DNA from: Tilletia caries
Lineage: Eukaryota > Basidiomycota > Exobasidiomycetes > Tilletiales > Tilletiaceae
NCBI GenBank assembly: GCA_032718865.1
Contig: JALUTQ010000045.1
Coordinates: forward strand, 1-64,000
Direction of reading: 5' to 3'
Length of the DNA: 64,000 nt
The translations under genes and the position numbers were made by a program. Shown here in pieces: positions 1 through 9,607 of the stretch. The number at the start of each line of letters is the position of its first letter. The stretch's first letter is position 1. Below the pieces are notes generated by a model. The model was given only the letters and a program-made list of their open reading frames with translations. It was not told the origin of the DNA and ran no database searches.

Positions 1-1757
1 CGTTCAGTTACGTATTACTTAAGGTTAATCCGATTCTGCTTCTTTCTACCTGCAGCACCTATTGGGCCCAGCTCGACACGCAGTCTCCGGGCAGTTCATC
101 CTCCGAGGTATTCCAGTTGGTTGGACAAGTGCGATGCGTTCGTATCGATGGACTGGATCAAGCGGAACCTTCTTGTGCACCGAGATACGTTTGCAGTATG
201 GGTCAACGGGGAAGTGAAGTTGAGGAGGGTGCATTTGACAAGGACGAAGTGAGTCAGATCGGGGCCAGGTACGCCTGCGGTACTCACAGGAGAGTTCCCT
301 CCCGTCGCACAAGTCTCTGCGTCGGTCGTCTTAAAACCAGGCTTTTCCCGTGATACCGAAGTGGTCGTTACCAGCCAGCGGGTCCCTTGACGGCTTTCGA
401 CGACGTTGATGACCCTGCTGGAACGAGTTTGCCGATGTCTTCCAGGATGGTGTCAGCAACAAAGCTTCCCCCTTGCGGCCATAGACCATCGAATCCCGCT
501 GATTAATCGCTCTGACTCCCAACACTCGTCTCTACAAGATGCCAGACGCATTTCTCCTCACCCAGTTCTACGCCCTCGCCGAGAAGCATCTAAAGGCGGA
601 ACTTGGGTTCGAGGAAGTCGCTGCAGGGGCCACCTCTTCCATCATGGCGCGTCCAAAGCCCTCTGATCCCAGCAAGGCCCGTTTCGCTAAGCGATCTTCG
701 ACCAGCGTAGTTAAAACCGTGAAGGATCAGATATGCTCCGCCCTGATCAGGAAGCTATCGGGAATGAGGTGTGTGTCGAACCATTCAAGCACAAGGGTGG
801 CGTGTGCTCCGCCCTCCGTTTTCGGCCAGCTATCATCAGATTCGAACGGAGCCCGAGTACGTTCCCACCGTAAGACTGCCACCAGGACCGATGAGCATCA
901 TGCTCTGGCAGGTTATGCAGCAGGGCGATACGAACGCCGGTGCAACGTTCCAGAGGGACATGGAGATCACGTTCAAGGGGGAGAACAGGTTGGTGTAATG
1001 GTATGTGGACAACGTATACGTTTACAGCAGCGTCGAGAATCTGTCGAGGCGCTGCGTTGATGCTGGAGCGACTTCGGAAATACGGGTGGAAGGTCTCCTT
1101 CATGAAGGCGGAGATTGCGCGTGACGACCTCGAGGTTCTCGGGTTCGCATCAACGCCGAAGGTCCATGTCGATGCAAGAAAGGCATGCAGGACGTAATCA
1201 AGCACCCAAAACCGAGGATGTCAAGCAGCTCGGTCTTTCCTAGGACTGGTGAACTACCTGGCCGACAGAATGCCCGAAGTTGCTCTTCTTTGTGCTCCGC
1301 TCTCGAAGTGCGACCGCGAAGCGCTTCTTCATGAATCTAACTCGGAAGGAAGCGTTTGAGCAGGTCAAAGATCTCGTTTCAAACACAGTCGCACTCTCGC
1401 CCATCAGTTCGGCTGGCAGACGAACCCGCCGACCCTGCCGCTTGTCGAGGGCGCCTGGGCTGACCAGCAATCTCTTGCTCGCGCAGGTGGTCAAAGAGAG
1501 GGTCGAGCTCAGCCTCATCGATTCGGTTGCCCATCCCACCGGCAATGGGCAGAACTCGCCAGTTCTGGCAAGGAAAAGAAAGTCATAAACACGTGCCACC
1601 CTGTCAGACTCTGTCCTAAGCTGAAATTCTGAAGAAACAATCGATCCACTCACGAAGAGGTAATACCTTAGGAACCCGTCGCCGAAGGGGCCAAACTTTT
1701 GTTGTTCCAAGAACAGCTGGTTGTCCATCACAGTCAGCCCGTTCAACACGTCAAAGA
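1..1757 (+). pseudogene. Decayed Ty3/Gypsy pol (RT and start of RNase H)
   Basis: Translated fragments in all three forward frames line up in the order of a Ty3/Gypsy polyprotein. An RT amino-terminal piece (FADVFQDG) lies near 430. A conserved RT block (LPPGPMS, then FQRDMEITF) runs over about 870-975. The RT active-site region appears as YVDNVYVYS near 1002-1030, with YVDN in place of the usual YxDD. LRKYGWKVSF and LEVLGF follow over 1072-1146, and the RT-RNase H connection ([10 protein letters not shown]) is near 1344. No frame stays open for more than about 170 codons, so this is a relic. It ends at the first telomere-repeat block. No LTR is recognisable within the window, and the element may continue to the left. 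Confidence 0.7.
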
Positions 1758-1853
1758 AACCCTAACCCTAACCCTAACCCTAACCCTAACCCTAACCCTA
1801 ACCCTAACCCTAACCCTAACCCTAACCCTAACCCTAACCCTAACCCTAACCCT
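1758..1853. repeat. Interstitial telomere repeat (CCCTAA)16
   Basis: About 16 perfect tandem copies of CCCTAA. On the + strand this is the C-rich strand, the orientation of a left chromosome end. It joins the Gypsy relic directly to the 5' side of the Penelope-like element. Confidence 0.97.
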
Positions 1854-1856
1854 CAA

Positions 1857-4378
1857 CATTCTGATCGATGCTAGGAAGACGGAAGTCGACCAGCTGGTCA
1901 TTGAGGGCAATACTCAGGCCCTCCTCCTAAACCTTCGTAGTGCACTGGAAGCCAAAGCTGAGGCTCTGAAGGATCATGTTGGATCAGACATTCCCCTCGT
2001 CAGAGGTAAAGTGGAGGTCCTCATGACAACCTTTGCTAAAGATCTCGATAAACTTTACCTTCAAGCGGCTAACAAGTCACTTAAGGAAAAAAAGAATTTA
2101 AAGAATCTAAGCAACAGAAAGCCTATGAAGCTCAGCTTGCACTCCAAGAAAAAAAGGTAAATCGCTGCAACAAGCAGTTGGTGAACTGGTCAAGGAGTCG
2201 CTCGCTAAAGGCACTTCGAAAAGCAAAGCACCGGCCCAGCCATTCAAAGGCAAGGGAAAAAGGTAAAGCAAAAATCGAGTGTCCACAAAGGGAAGAAGCC
2301 AGACAACAAAAAAAGCTAAAGGTTCAAAAGACCAAGGCTAAGTCTAAGGCCCCCCGGCAAAAAAAAGAACAAGTCCAAAGTCCCTAAGGGCAACTGGTCA
2401 GTACCTTCTAACTTTGATATAGCAAAGATAAGTACTTACCCAGTGGAATTCTTTACTGCCTCCCTTTCAGAACGAACGCTGTTCCTCGCAAGACATTCCT
2501 CACTGGAATATATCGACTCAAGATCCTTCAACGATCAAGTCCATAACCTTTCGAAGACACCGGTCCCACACCCTGTACAGAGAATTATCTCTTACAATAT
2601 GAAATTCATTCCCACTCCTAACCCAAAGGAAGAACTTTGGAAGAATTCATATGGGGACTTCGTTCGAAGACTAAGATGGAAATGGGCTTACCGTAAGAAT
2701 CAATACAAGAAAGAATTTAACCCTAAATTCCATATTGTATCTAACACGGAAGCACCTAAGGGCAATGCTAAATTTGAAAAAAAGGAATTAGCAAAGGCTA
2801 TGCCATCTTAGAATCTTTAATGAGTAAGAAACTCACTCGGCCTAACCCACCGATACATGCCATAAAGACCCTGGACATCTTCTTAAGAGAAGAGTCCTTA
2901 CTAATTCTACCTACAGATAAGAATATGGGTATGGCAATCGTACCGGTCGAGTGGTACTATAAAGAAGCCTTAAGACAACTGACCGACAAGGCAGTTTACA
3001 AGGAAGTGGAAGAACCAGATTGGTTAGATGACAGAAGATGGATCAAGGAAACCATTTACAAACTTGGAGGGTCCTTGACCCTTCAGGAACGTAAGTGGCT
3101 ACTTGTGAGATCCGATGTAGAATCATCCCTTCCTTACTTTAAGTTACTTCCTAAAGTACATAAGAGTCCTGTCCTAGGAAGACCTATAGTGCCTAGCTTT
3201 AATACATTCTATACGAATGCATCAATCTGGGTTGCAGAAAAAAAACTTAAGGTCATAGTCAAGGACTACCCTTGGATCCTTAAGGACACGACTACCTTCT
3301 TACAAACCCTGCCAATGAGATATACTTCCATTGGATCTCCAGACCCTGAAGAGGACATCTGGCTGATTTCAGGAGACGTTGAAGCAATGTACCCTAGCAT
3401 CCCTACAGACTGGGGTCTAGAATGCATGGCAAATATACTTAAACGCTCCTCTCTGCCTATAGAGACCATAACTCTAGTACTAAAATTACTAGAAAAGATT
3501 CTTCGTAATAACTACTTTACCTTTATGGGAAAGTACTACCTACAAGTTAAAGGCACAGCCATGGGCACCTCGTGTGCTCCCATGTATGCCAACTTGGTTA
3601 TGGCAGAAGCCGAGTATACTGGGACATCTCAGACTAACTCGGGACAGGGACAGAACATAAAGTACTATGGCAGGTATCTTGATGACATCTTTGTGGTAGT
3701 CAGAGGCAACAAAGACTCTCCACAAAAACTTCATCGATAACTTTGAAAGCGAGCATAGTAACTTTAAGTTCACCTGGAATGTTTCAAAAAAAGCTCAATG
3801 ACCTTCTTAGATGTTGAAGTCGTAACTGCTAAAGTTAAAGACAACATTCAACTCCTAACAAAAAAACATATCAAAAGCCCATGAATGCATACCAGTATAT
3901 ACCATGGTCCTCGTATCATCCACTACATGTTAAGAAAGCATGGATAAAAGCTGAACTGCTACGACATGTAAGGAACTGCTCAGAATTGAACAGCTTCTTA
4001 GAGATACGGAAAAAAAAGTTCTATCTTAGACTGCGTGCACGAGGTTACCCTCACGGGTTCCTCAACAAAGTCTTCCTAACGGTCGATTATCAGAACACTC
4101 GTGCATTCACCTTAACAGGGAAGACAGAGTGTACTCCAACTGAGAAAGACAAGGTTGAAACTCTCATCTTTAAGAGTACATATAATCCCTTATGGGAAGG
4201 TACTAACATGAAGACAGTATGGGATGCTATTCTAACGACTTGGGAAAGTCTAGAATTTCTTCCAACTAACACTAGAGTCATACATAGCCAAAGTAAACCT
4301 CCCGCTCTAGGAGACTTATTCAACCGTAAGAACAAAGAGACCATAGAAAGGTTTAAGGATAACATTGTTAACTCTTAA
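1857..4378 (+). pseudogene. Penelope-like reverse transcriptase, frameshifted
   Basis: Segments from several frames form one PLE protein. A Lys-rich amino-terminal part lies at about 1857-2390. The RT fingers and palm lie at 2443-3740. A carboxy-terminal thumb-like part (AYQYIPWSSYHP, RLRARGYP) lies at 3881-4378. Diagnostic RT motifs are LLPKVHKSP and GRPIVPSF, SGDVEAMYPSIP, KGTAMGTSCAPMYANL and the catalytic YGRYLDDIF near 3664. The breaks at about 3725 and 3786 lie in A-runs of five and seven bases; removing one A at each continues the conserved frame. Other shifts lie in A-runs at about 2088, 2148 and 2360. Whether the breaks are real or sequencing error is unresolved. No GIY-YIG domain is present. 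Confidence 0.85.
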
Positions 4379-4467
4379 CTTAAGAAAGTACCATATGGAT
4401 ACTATAAACTTAGTAGGAATGTAGTATATGAGTGCTTGAGGGTAAGTAGTTTAACAAATTCGGCGGG

Positions 4468-4540
4468 GACTATGGACCAGTGGTAGGAAGTTTGATTCCT
4501 GTATCACTCCAAGTCCCTTGTTCGAATCCGCGTATGGTCG
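4468..4540 (+). ncRNA. tRNA-like segment in PLE 3' region, copy 1
   Basis: The segment has an A-box-like stretch (TGGACCAGTGGT) and a good B-box (GTTCGAATCC) at tRNA spacing. GACTATG at the start pairs with TATGGTC at the end, giving a seven-pair acceptor-like stem with G-T wobbles. TGAT/ATCA could form an anticodon-like stem. The D and T stems are poor, so this is tRNA-derived or tRNA-mimicking rather than a functional tRNA. An identical segment lies in copy 2. Confidence 0.4.
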
Positions 4541-5444
4541 TCAATTTTTTTCGCCGATTTTTTTCGACGATTTTTTTGGCATTATTTTTCCCGCAGTCCC
4601 CTTAGTGGGTCGGTCAGACGGGTATATCCTATTTAGGGAACGGCTTAGGCCTAGTAATGCCAAAAAAAATTGACATTTTTCAAAAAGTAGAACACCGATG
4701 GCTAGTATAAGGTTCCAGCACCTTATACATAGAGAAGTATCGTCTCGATTAACTAGTCTAGTACAAAGACAGCTCTAAGAGCGATCACCGGTTAGTAACT
4801 AGAAAGCCATACACAATCTGATTTGTACTTTCTGTGAATCCATTTATGACTTAGAGTTACAAATGGAGAATGAACGATGACGCCATCCTATATGGGACCA
4901 TCGACATAGACAGAAAGACAAAAAAAGAAGAAACAAACCTCTCTGAGACCTATATCCCCACATCTCGGCTACCTGAGACTTATGACAGATCACCGACTTA
5001 GCCCCGAAAGACCCCCCAATTTGGTTGAGGTCCCCACACCCCCAAATTTGGCTGTGGTAATCGGCTATCCGTCGGTCTCCTGATTAAGACCCAGCACTGC
5101 CACGTCAGTACTCGAATGAGAACCCCCCTGAAAAGGGAGCTAGGACCCATCGGCTGACACCGAGATGAAAGGTCATACGGATCATTCTGAGAAAAAGGGT
5201 ACTTCGATCCAAAGGCCGAGGGCACTTAATTTGGGGCACCACCCCAAAGCCACAACGCCACATCGAAATTTGAGGGACTCCCCCCAAATTAGTTACCCTT
5301 CTTTCTTCTGTTGGGACAAGTTCACTTAGTTTTTCTGGGGCGCGATGCGTCTTCGGAACATCGTAGAACCCCGTAGAAAGCGCACCTTGACAGGGATGCC
5401 CAACAGAAATCAGAGAAGTCCCCGTAGGGGATCCAAAAGGTATA

Positions 5445-5507
5445 AAGACGACGCCTGAAGAGTCCAGTTTGAGGACGAAACAGTAAGCGCACCTGTAGCC
5501 ACGTCTT
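5445..5507 (+). ncRNA. Type I hammerhead ribozyme, PLE copy 1
   Basis: All parts of a hammerhead are present on the element's sense strand. Stem I is AAGACG (5445-5450) with CGTCTT (5502-5507), an AC/CA internal loop and GC/GC. The core CTGAAGA is at 5455-5461. Stem II is GTCC/GGAC (5462-5465 with 5473-5476) around a 7-nt loop. GAA (5477-5479) follows. Stem III is ACAG/CTGT (5480-5483 with 5493-5496) around a 9-nt loop. The cleavage triplet is GTA, predicting a cut after A5497. The short stem III is typical of the minimal type I motifs known in Penelope-like elements. It lies about 60 bp before the 3' end. Confidence 0.85.
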
Positions 5508-5566
5508 ACTCGCCATCCTCGACTCCTCTTCAAGTCTCCCTCAAGTTGTCACTTCACTTCTTACTT

Positions 5567-5622
5567 TAACCCTAACCCTAACCCTAACCCTAACCCTAAC
5601 CCTAACCCTAACCCTAACCCTA
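5567..5622. repeat. Interstitial telomere repeat between PLE copies
   Basis: About nine tandem TAACCC units. They follow the 3' end of PLE copy 1 and precede the truncated 5' end of copy 2, in the same orientation as the other two blocks. Confidence 0.97.
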
Positions 5623-5733
5623 GGATAACATTGTTAACTCTTAACTTAAGAAAGTACCATATGGATACTATAAACTTAGTAGGAATGTAGTATATGAGTG
5701 CTTGAGGGTAAGTAGTTTAACAAATTCGGCGGG

Positions 5734-5806
5734 GACTATGGACCAGTGGTAGGAAGTTTGATTCCTGTATCACTCCAAGTCCCTTGTTCGAATCCGCGTA
5801 TGGTCG
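5734..5806 (+). ncRNA. tRNA-like segment in PLE 3' region, copy 2
   Basis: Same segment as 4468-4540, with identical A-box-like and B-box (GTTCGAATCC) stretches and the same acceptor-like pairing. Confidence 0.4.
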
Positions 5807-6698
5807 TCAATTTTTCGCCGATTTTTTCGACGATTTTTGGCATTATTTTTCCCGCAGTCCCCTTAGTGGGTCGGTCAGACGGGTATATCCTATTTAGGGA
5901 ACGGCTTAGGCCTAGTAATGCCAAAAAAAATTGACATTTTCAAAAGTAGAACACCGATGGCTAGTATAAGGTTCCAGCACCTTATACATAGAGAAGTATC
6001 GTCTCGATTAACTAGTCTAGTACAAAGACAGCTCTAAGAGCGATCACCGGTTAGTAACTAGAAAGCCATACACAATCTGATTTGTACTTTCTGTGAATCC
6101 ATTTATGACTTAGAGTTACAAATGGAGAATGAACGATGACGCCATCCTATATGGGACCATCGACATAGACAGAAAGACAAAAAGAAGAAACAAACCTCTC
6201 TGAGACCTATATCCCCACATCTCGGCTACCTGAGACTTATGACAGATCACCGACTTAGCCCCGAAAGACCCCCAATTTGGTTGAGGTCCCCACACCCCCA
6301 AATTTGGCTGTGGTAATCGGCTATCCGTCGGTCTCCTGATTAAGACCCAGCACTGCCACGTCAGTACTCGAATGAGAACCCCCCTGAAAAGGGAGCTAGG
6401 ACCCATCGGCTGACACCGAGATGAAAGGTCATACGGATCATTCTGAGAAAAAGGGTACTTCGATCCAAAGGCCGAGGGCACTTAATTTGGGGCACCACCC
6501 CAAAGCCACAACGCCACATCGAAATTTGAGGGACTCCCCCAAATTAGTTACCCTTCTTTCTTCTGTTGGGACAAGTTCACTTAGTTTTCTGGGGCGCGAT
6601 GCGTCTTCGGAACATCGTAGAACCCCGTAGAAAGCGCACCTTGACAGGGATGCCCAACAGAAATCAGAGAAGTCCCCGTAGGGGATCCAAAAGGTATA

Positions 6699-6761
6699 AA
6701 GACGACGCCTGAAGAGTCCAGTTTGAGGACGAAACAGTAAGCGCACCTGTAGCCACGTCTT
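6699..6761 (+). ncRNA. Type I hammerhead ribozyme, PLE copy 2
   Basis: Identical to the copy 1 motif. The CTGAAGA core is at 6709-6715, stem II GTCC/GGAC at 6716-6719 and 6727-6730, GAA at 6731-6733, and stem III ACAG/CTGT at 6734-6737 and 6747-6750. The predicted cut follows A6751, and stem I closes with CGTCTT ending at 6761. It lies about 60 bp before the next telomere block. Confidence 0.85.
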
Positions 6762-6822
6762 ACTCGCCATCCTCGACTCCTCTTCAAGTCTCCCTCAAGT
6801 TGTCACTTCACTTCTTACTTTC

Positions 6823-6845
6823 ACCCTAACCCTAACCCTAACCCT
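6823..6845. repeat. Short interstitial telomere repeat
   Basis: Just under four CCCTAA units follow the 3' end of PLE copy 2. This is the most centromere-proximal of the three blocks if the telomere lies to the left. Confidence 0.93.
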
Positions 6846-7791
6846 TCGACAGTCGCCGTGCTCGGCCCCCGCTCATTTCCGCGGGCATGCGGGCATGGAT
6901 CCGGCTTCGCGACAGGCCTATCGCCGGCGCCATCGGGGACAAGTTGGATGCGCGCAAGCTTGGACCTTTCGAGGTGGAGGAGGTGCTGTCCCCTCACCGC
7001 GTCCGTCTGCGTCTCCCCCCTCACCTCGACATCGACCCAGTCCTCAACATCGAGCAACTGGACTTCGCCCCGTCCGATGCTGACCCTTTCGCCGCGGATC
7101 GTCCGGCGTCGGCTGCGGTCGGATCCAGTGGTCCGGCAACCCACCCCGGCGCGGTTCTAGCGGAGGACGTGACGGGCGGTGCCGAGGAGTCGTTGTCATC
7201 GCGTTCGACTGGAGAGGGCGTCTCCTCCGTCGACATCGATGCCGGTATGCTTCCTTCGCGCCGTGCTCGTCATCTTCCCGAAAGCATGCGCGACTTTCAC
7301 GTCGGGACCGTCCAATCGGCTCCGTCCCCCGAGCTTATGGACCTGCTTCGCGGACCCCTTCCTCGCCCTCGGTCGTTTCAAGAGGGCCCCGACCTTCTCG
7401 TGCTGGCCGAACGCCCTGTTGCCTTTATCTCTCGGTTGACCTCTCCGGCCGAAGAGAAACTTGTGGCTGCGGAGCTCGAGCTGGTGTGTTTCGCCTGGGC
7501 GTTTCACAAGTTCGCGCATCTGCTCGAGGGCGCATCGGTGACCGTAGTGACCGACCACGCCCCTATGGAGCGAATGCTTCGATCTTCGGCCAACACGACG
7601 TACGGGCCCACCGTCACACGTTGTCGGGCTTTCATCATGCCCCACCTCGGGAACATCCGATTCATTTACCGCCCCGGGGCCCGGACCCCGGCATACCAAC
7701 GCTGATGCCCTTTCTCGCCTTATCCCTGACCAGGGACGGTCAGCTCCTGGCGGTGGGGATGTGCTGGAGAGCCAGATCATTATTAAGTAGC
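6846..7791 (+). pseudogene. Ty3/Gypsy fragment: integrase GPY/F tail followed by RNase H
   Basis: One open frame (about 6887-7705) begins with an integrase carboxy-terminal GPY/F module (KLDARKLGPFEVEEV). It passes through a Ser/Ala/Pro-rich linker and then gives a Ty3-type RNase H (RPVAFISRLTSPAEEKL, then a conserved Glu in ELELV and Asp in VTDHAPM). The final RNase H strand NADALSRL (7690-7725) is one frame over, after a CCCC run; one base fewer restores it. The first catalytic Asp strand of RNase H is missing. In Ty3/Gypsy elements RNase H normally precedes integrase, so this is a rearranged junction of two elements or a genuinely unusual order. Confidence 0.7.
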
Positions 7792-8552
7792 TAGTTTGAT
7801 CATGATCACCTCTTCCCGTTCCGTTCCGTTCCGCTCTCTCTCTCTCCCTCACCCGATCGATCACTCCACGTTTCTTCCCCTCTCTGCCCTCAGATCGTTG
7901 CGCAACGGCGTGGCAGCCGGCTCTTCTCTTTTTCCTTCTTCTCACGCTTCGGCTTCTCTCTTCTTCCTTCTGCTTCTCTCATTCCCATAAATAGCCGAGT
8001 TTCCTTTGTACCTCATAAGCGAATCGACTAGCCTTTTTCCATAGAACATCACTGACTTTATTGTCCAGTAGTCTCAGGTGAATTACTCCGCTCCCGCATA
8101 GAAACCGGAAGAGAACGGGGGGTTTCAATTTGGGTAACCGAAATGATGAAGGCAGCAGGCAGGGGCCGGCTCAAAACAAAACTGAATACCCCTTGGGGAA
8201 TGGAAATGGAAACCGAAATGAAAATGAAAAAGGTGAAGGGAACGGCGTTCCATACCGCAGAGCGTCGAGCGTCTCCACTTAAAATTGTTCGACTCGACAG
8301 CGCGGTCTTGACGACGATGAGGTCGAGCCCCACGAGCAGCACGCCTGGATGCCGACTCCGCTGAAGAGAGTACACTGGTCTATGTGAGCGCGCGCGCTGG
8401 GCTCGGAGCGACGGCTGCTGCCATTGCTGCTCAAGCGCGACACTGCAATCTGACCATTTCTTTACCTTCCCCTCCTGCCGTGGACACTGGACAGGCGCTG
8501 AGCGAACATCACTTCACTCTCCCTCCCTCTCGGCGGCGACCCCCGGTACGCA
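7792..8552. other. Intergenic, pyrimidine-rich, no gene seen
   Basis: After the Gypsy fragment there is a TTCCG microsatellite (about 7816-7833) and a CT-rich stretch to about 7990, then unremarkable sequence up to the next gene. CT-rich tracts are common upstream of genes in this window, so 8400-8552 probably holds the promoter of the gene at 8553. Confidence 0.6.
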
Positions 8553-9446
8553 ATGTCCTCAGCGCTCGGCGTGCTGATCCCGCCCTTGCGCTTCTCCGTC
8601 ATCGCTGCCATCGGCCCGAGCCAGTTCCAAGATGGTGTCGTGAGCGCGGAGGAGCAGCGACAGCAGCGGCAGCGGCAGCAGGATGGGCAGGGCGAGGTCA
8701 CAGGCGCTAGCGAAAGCAAACGCGAACGCGAAAGCGGCCAGCAGACGGTGGCTGGACGGCATCCCAAGTTGAGCAGCAAGGCCGAGCGGCGACTTCGCGC
8801 ACAGCTCTCGGAGACGATCTACCGCGGCACCTACCCGAAACCACGCAACCTGCCCTTCCTCTCCCGCCTCTACCTCCGCGCCATTCTCAGTCTCACCCCC
8901 AAGCCACCCGCAGAAATCGGCTTCGGTCCGTCGACCAACAAGGACAAGGACAGCCGCCGCGGCGGCGCTAGTGGCAGCAGCGGCGGCAGCGGGAATGCTT
9001 TCAAGGCATGGGCGGACGCTCACGGCATCCGACTCCTGCACATCGAGGTACCCTCCATCAAGGACCGCTCGCCCGCCGCACTACCTGCCGAAGACGTCCA
9101 ACGCGTGCTGAGCATCCTTACCGACCGAGCCAACCTGCCACTCTACATGCACTGTCTCGACGGCGTCGAGATCTCCGCGCTCTGCACGGCCCTCTTCCGC
9201 AAGACCCAACGCTGGCATCCGCGCGCCATCCTCGCTGAGTACTCTCGGCATCTACGGGACCCTACCCCGAACGCGCCTCAGGACATCGCACAGTACATCG
9301 ATCGCTTCGAAGTTGGGCCCATCGCACAGGCTGGGAATGAGCAGGATCAGGATGAAGAGGAGGACGAGGAGGAGGAAGAAGAGGAAGAGGAGGATGACGA
9401 AGAGGAGGATGACGCGCTCGAAGCACTCGACTTGGAAGGCTACTGA
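8553..9446 (+). CDS. Oca6/Siw14-like atypical phosphatase-fold protein
   Basis: A single-exon 297-residue protein. It shows the family pattern LIPPLRFSVI near the start, then TIYRGTYPKPRNLPFLSRLYLRAILSL (about residues 89-115) and a loop motif MHCLDGVEISAL near 205. Proteins of this group (yeast Oca/Siw14 family) resemble cysteine phosphatases. Here the loop keeps the Cys but lacks the Arg of the canonical HCxxxxxR motif, as in the Oca6 branch, so catalysis is doubtful. Roughly 60 residues rich in Gln and charged amino acids separate LIPPLRF from YRGTYPKPRN, which are close together in relatives. The tail (about 267-297) is almost all Glu/Asp. The start fits because family homology begins within ten residues. 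No intron is needed. Confidence 0.75.
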   Translation: MSSALGVLIPPLRFSVIAAIGPSQFQDGVVSAEEQRQQRQRQQDGQGEVTGASESKRERESGQQTVAGRHPKLSSKAERRLRAQLSETIYRGTYPKPRNLPFLSRLYLRAILSLTPKPPAEIGFGPSTNKDKDSRRGGASGSSGGSGNAFKAWADAHGIRLLHIEVPSIKDRSPAALPAEDVQRVLSILTDRANLPLYMHCLDGVEISALCTALFRKTQRWHPRAILAEYSRHLRDPTPNAPQDIAQYIDRFEVGPIAQAGNEQDQDEEEDEEEEEEEEEDDEEEDDALEALDLEGY

Positions 9447-9607
9447 ATTCAGAGGGACAGAGAGGGGAGGGGAACGCCGGGCCGGAAGGGAAGCGACTAA
9501 CAGTGTACAAAGAGTAATCGAGGCGAACATCGCTGAATCGAATTCGAATTGAGTCCAAGCCTGGACATCGAAGAAGAAGGGGGGGGGGGGGGTAACATGC
9601 CTGCGCA

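Larger units (their letters stand above)
1854..5566 (+). mobile_element. Penelope-like element copy 1 (Coprina/Athena-type, endonuclease-less)
   Basis: The element consists of the coding region 1854-4378 plus a 1.19-kb 3' region. It is bounded on both sides by CCCTAA repeats. The 3' end (…CACTTCTTACTTT) runs straight into (CCCTAA)n, as expected if minus-strand cDNA was primed by the G-rich 3' end of a telomere. No GIY-YIG endonuclease follows the RT, which is the hallmark of the telomere-associated EN-less PLEs known from rotifers and fungi. The 3' region carries a tRNA-like segment (4468-4540) and a hammerhead ribozyme (5445-5507). The 5' end is probably truncated, because coding sequence begins almost at the telomere junction. 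Confidence 0.85.
5622..6822 (+). mobile_element. Penelope-like element copy 2, 5'-truncated
   Basis: This copy is nearly identical to 4356-5566. It starts in the last few codons of the RT reading frame and contains the complete 3' region. It is about 12 bp shorter than the matching part of copy 1, and the differences I found are almost all one- or two-base differences in homopolymer length, always longer in copy 1. It is bounded by CCCTAA repeats on both sides. Strong 5' truncation with an intact 3' end is what incomplete target-primed reverse transcription produces. Confidence 0.85.

Noticed and set aside
5455..5510. A hammerhead with stem III formed by AGTAAG/CTTACT
   Set aside because: That pairing leaves no NUH cleavage triplet. 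The alternative stem III ACAG/CTGT followed by A satisfies every core position and also creates a matching stem I.
1758..6845. CRISPR-like arrangement of short direct repeats
   Set aside because: The repeats are uninterrupted CCCTAA telomere units with no unique spacers, in a eukaryotic genome.
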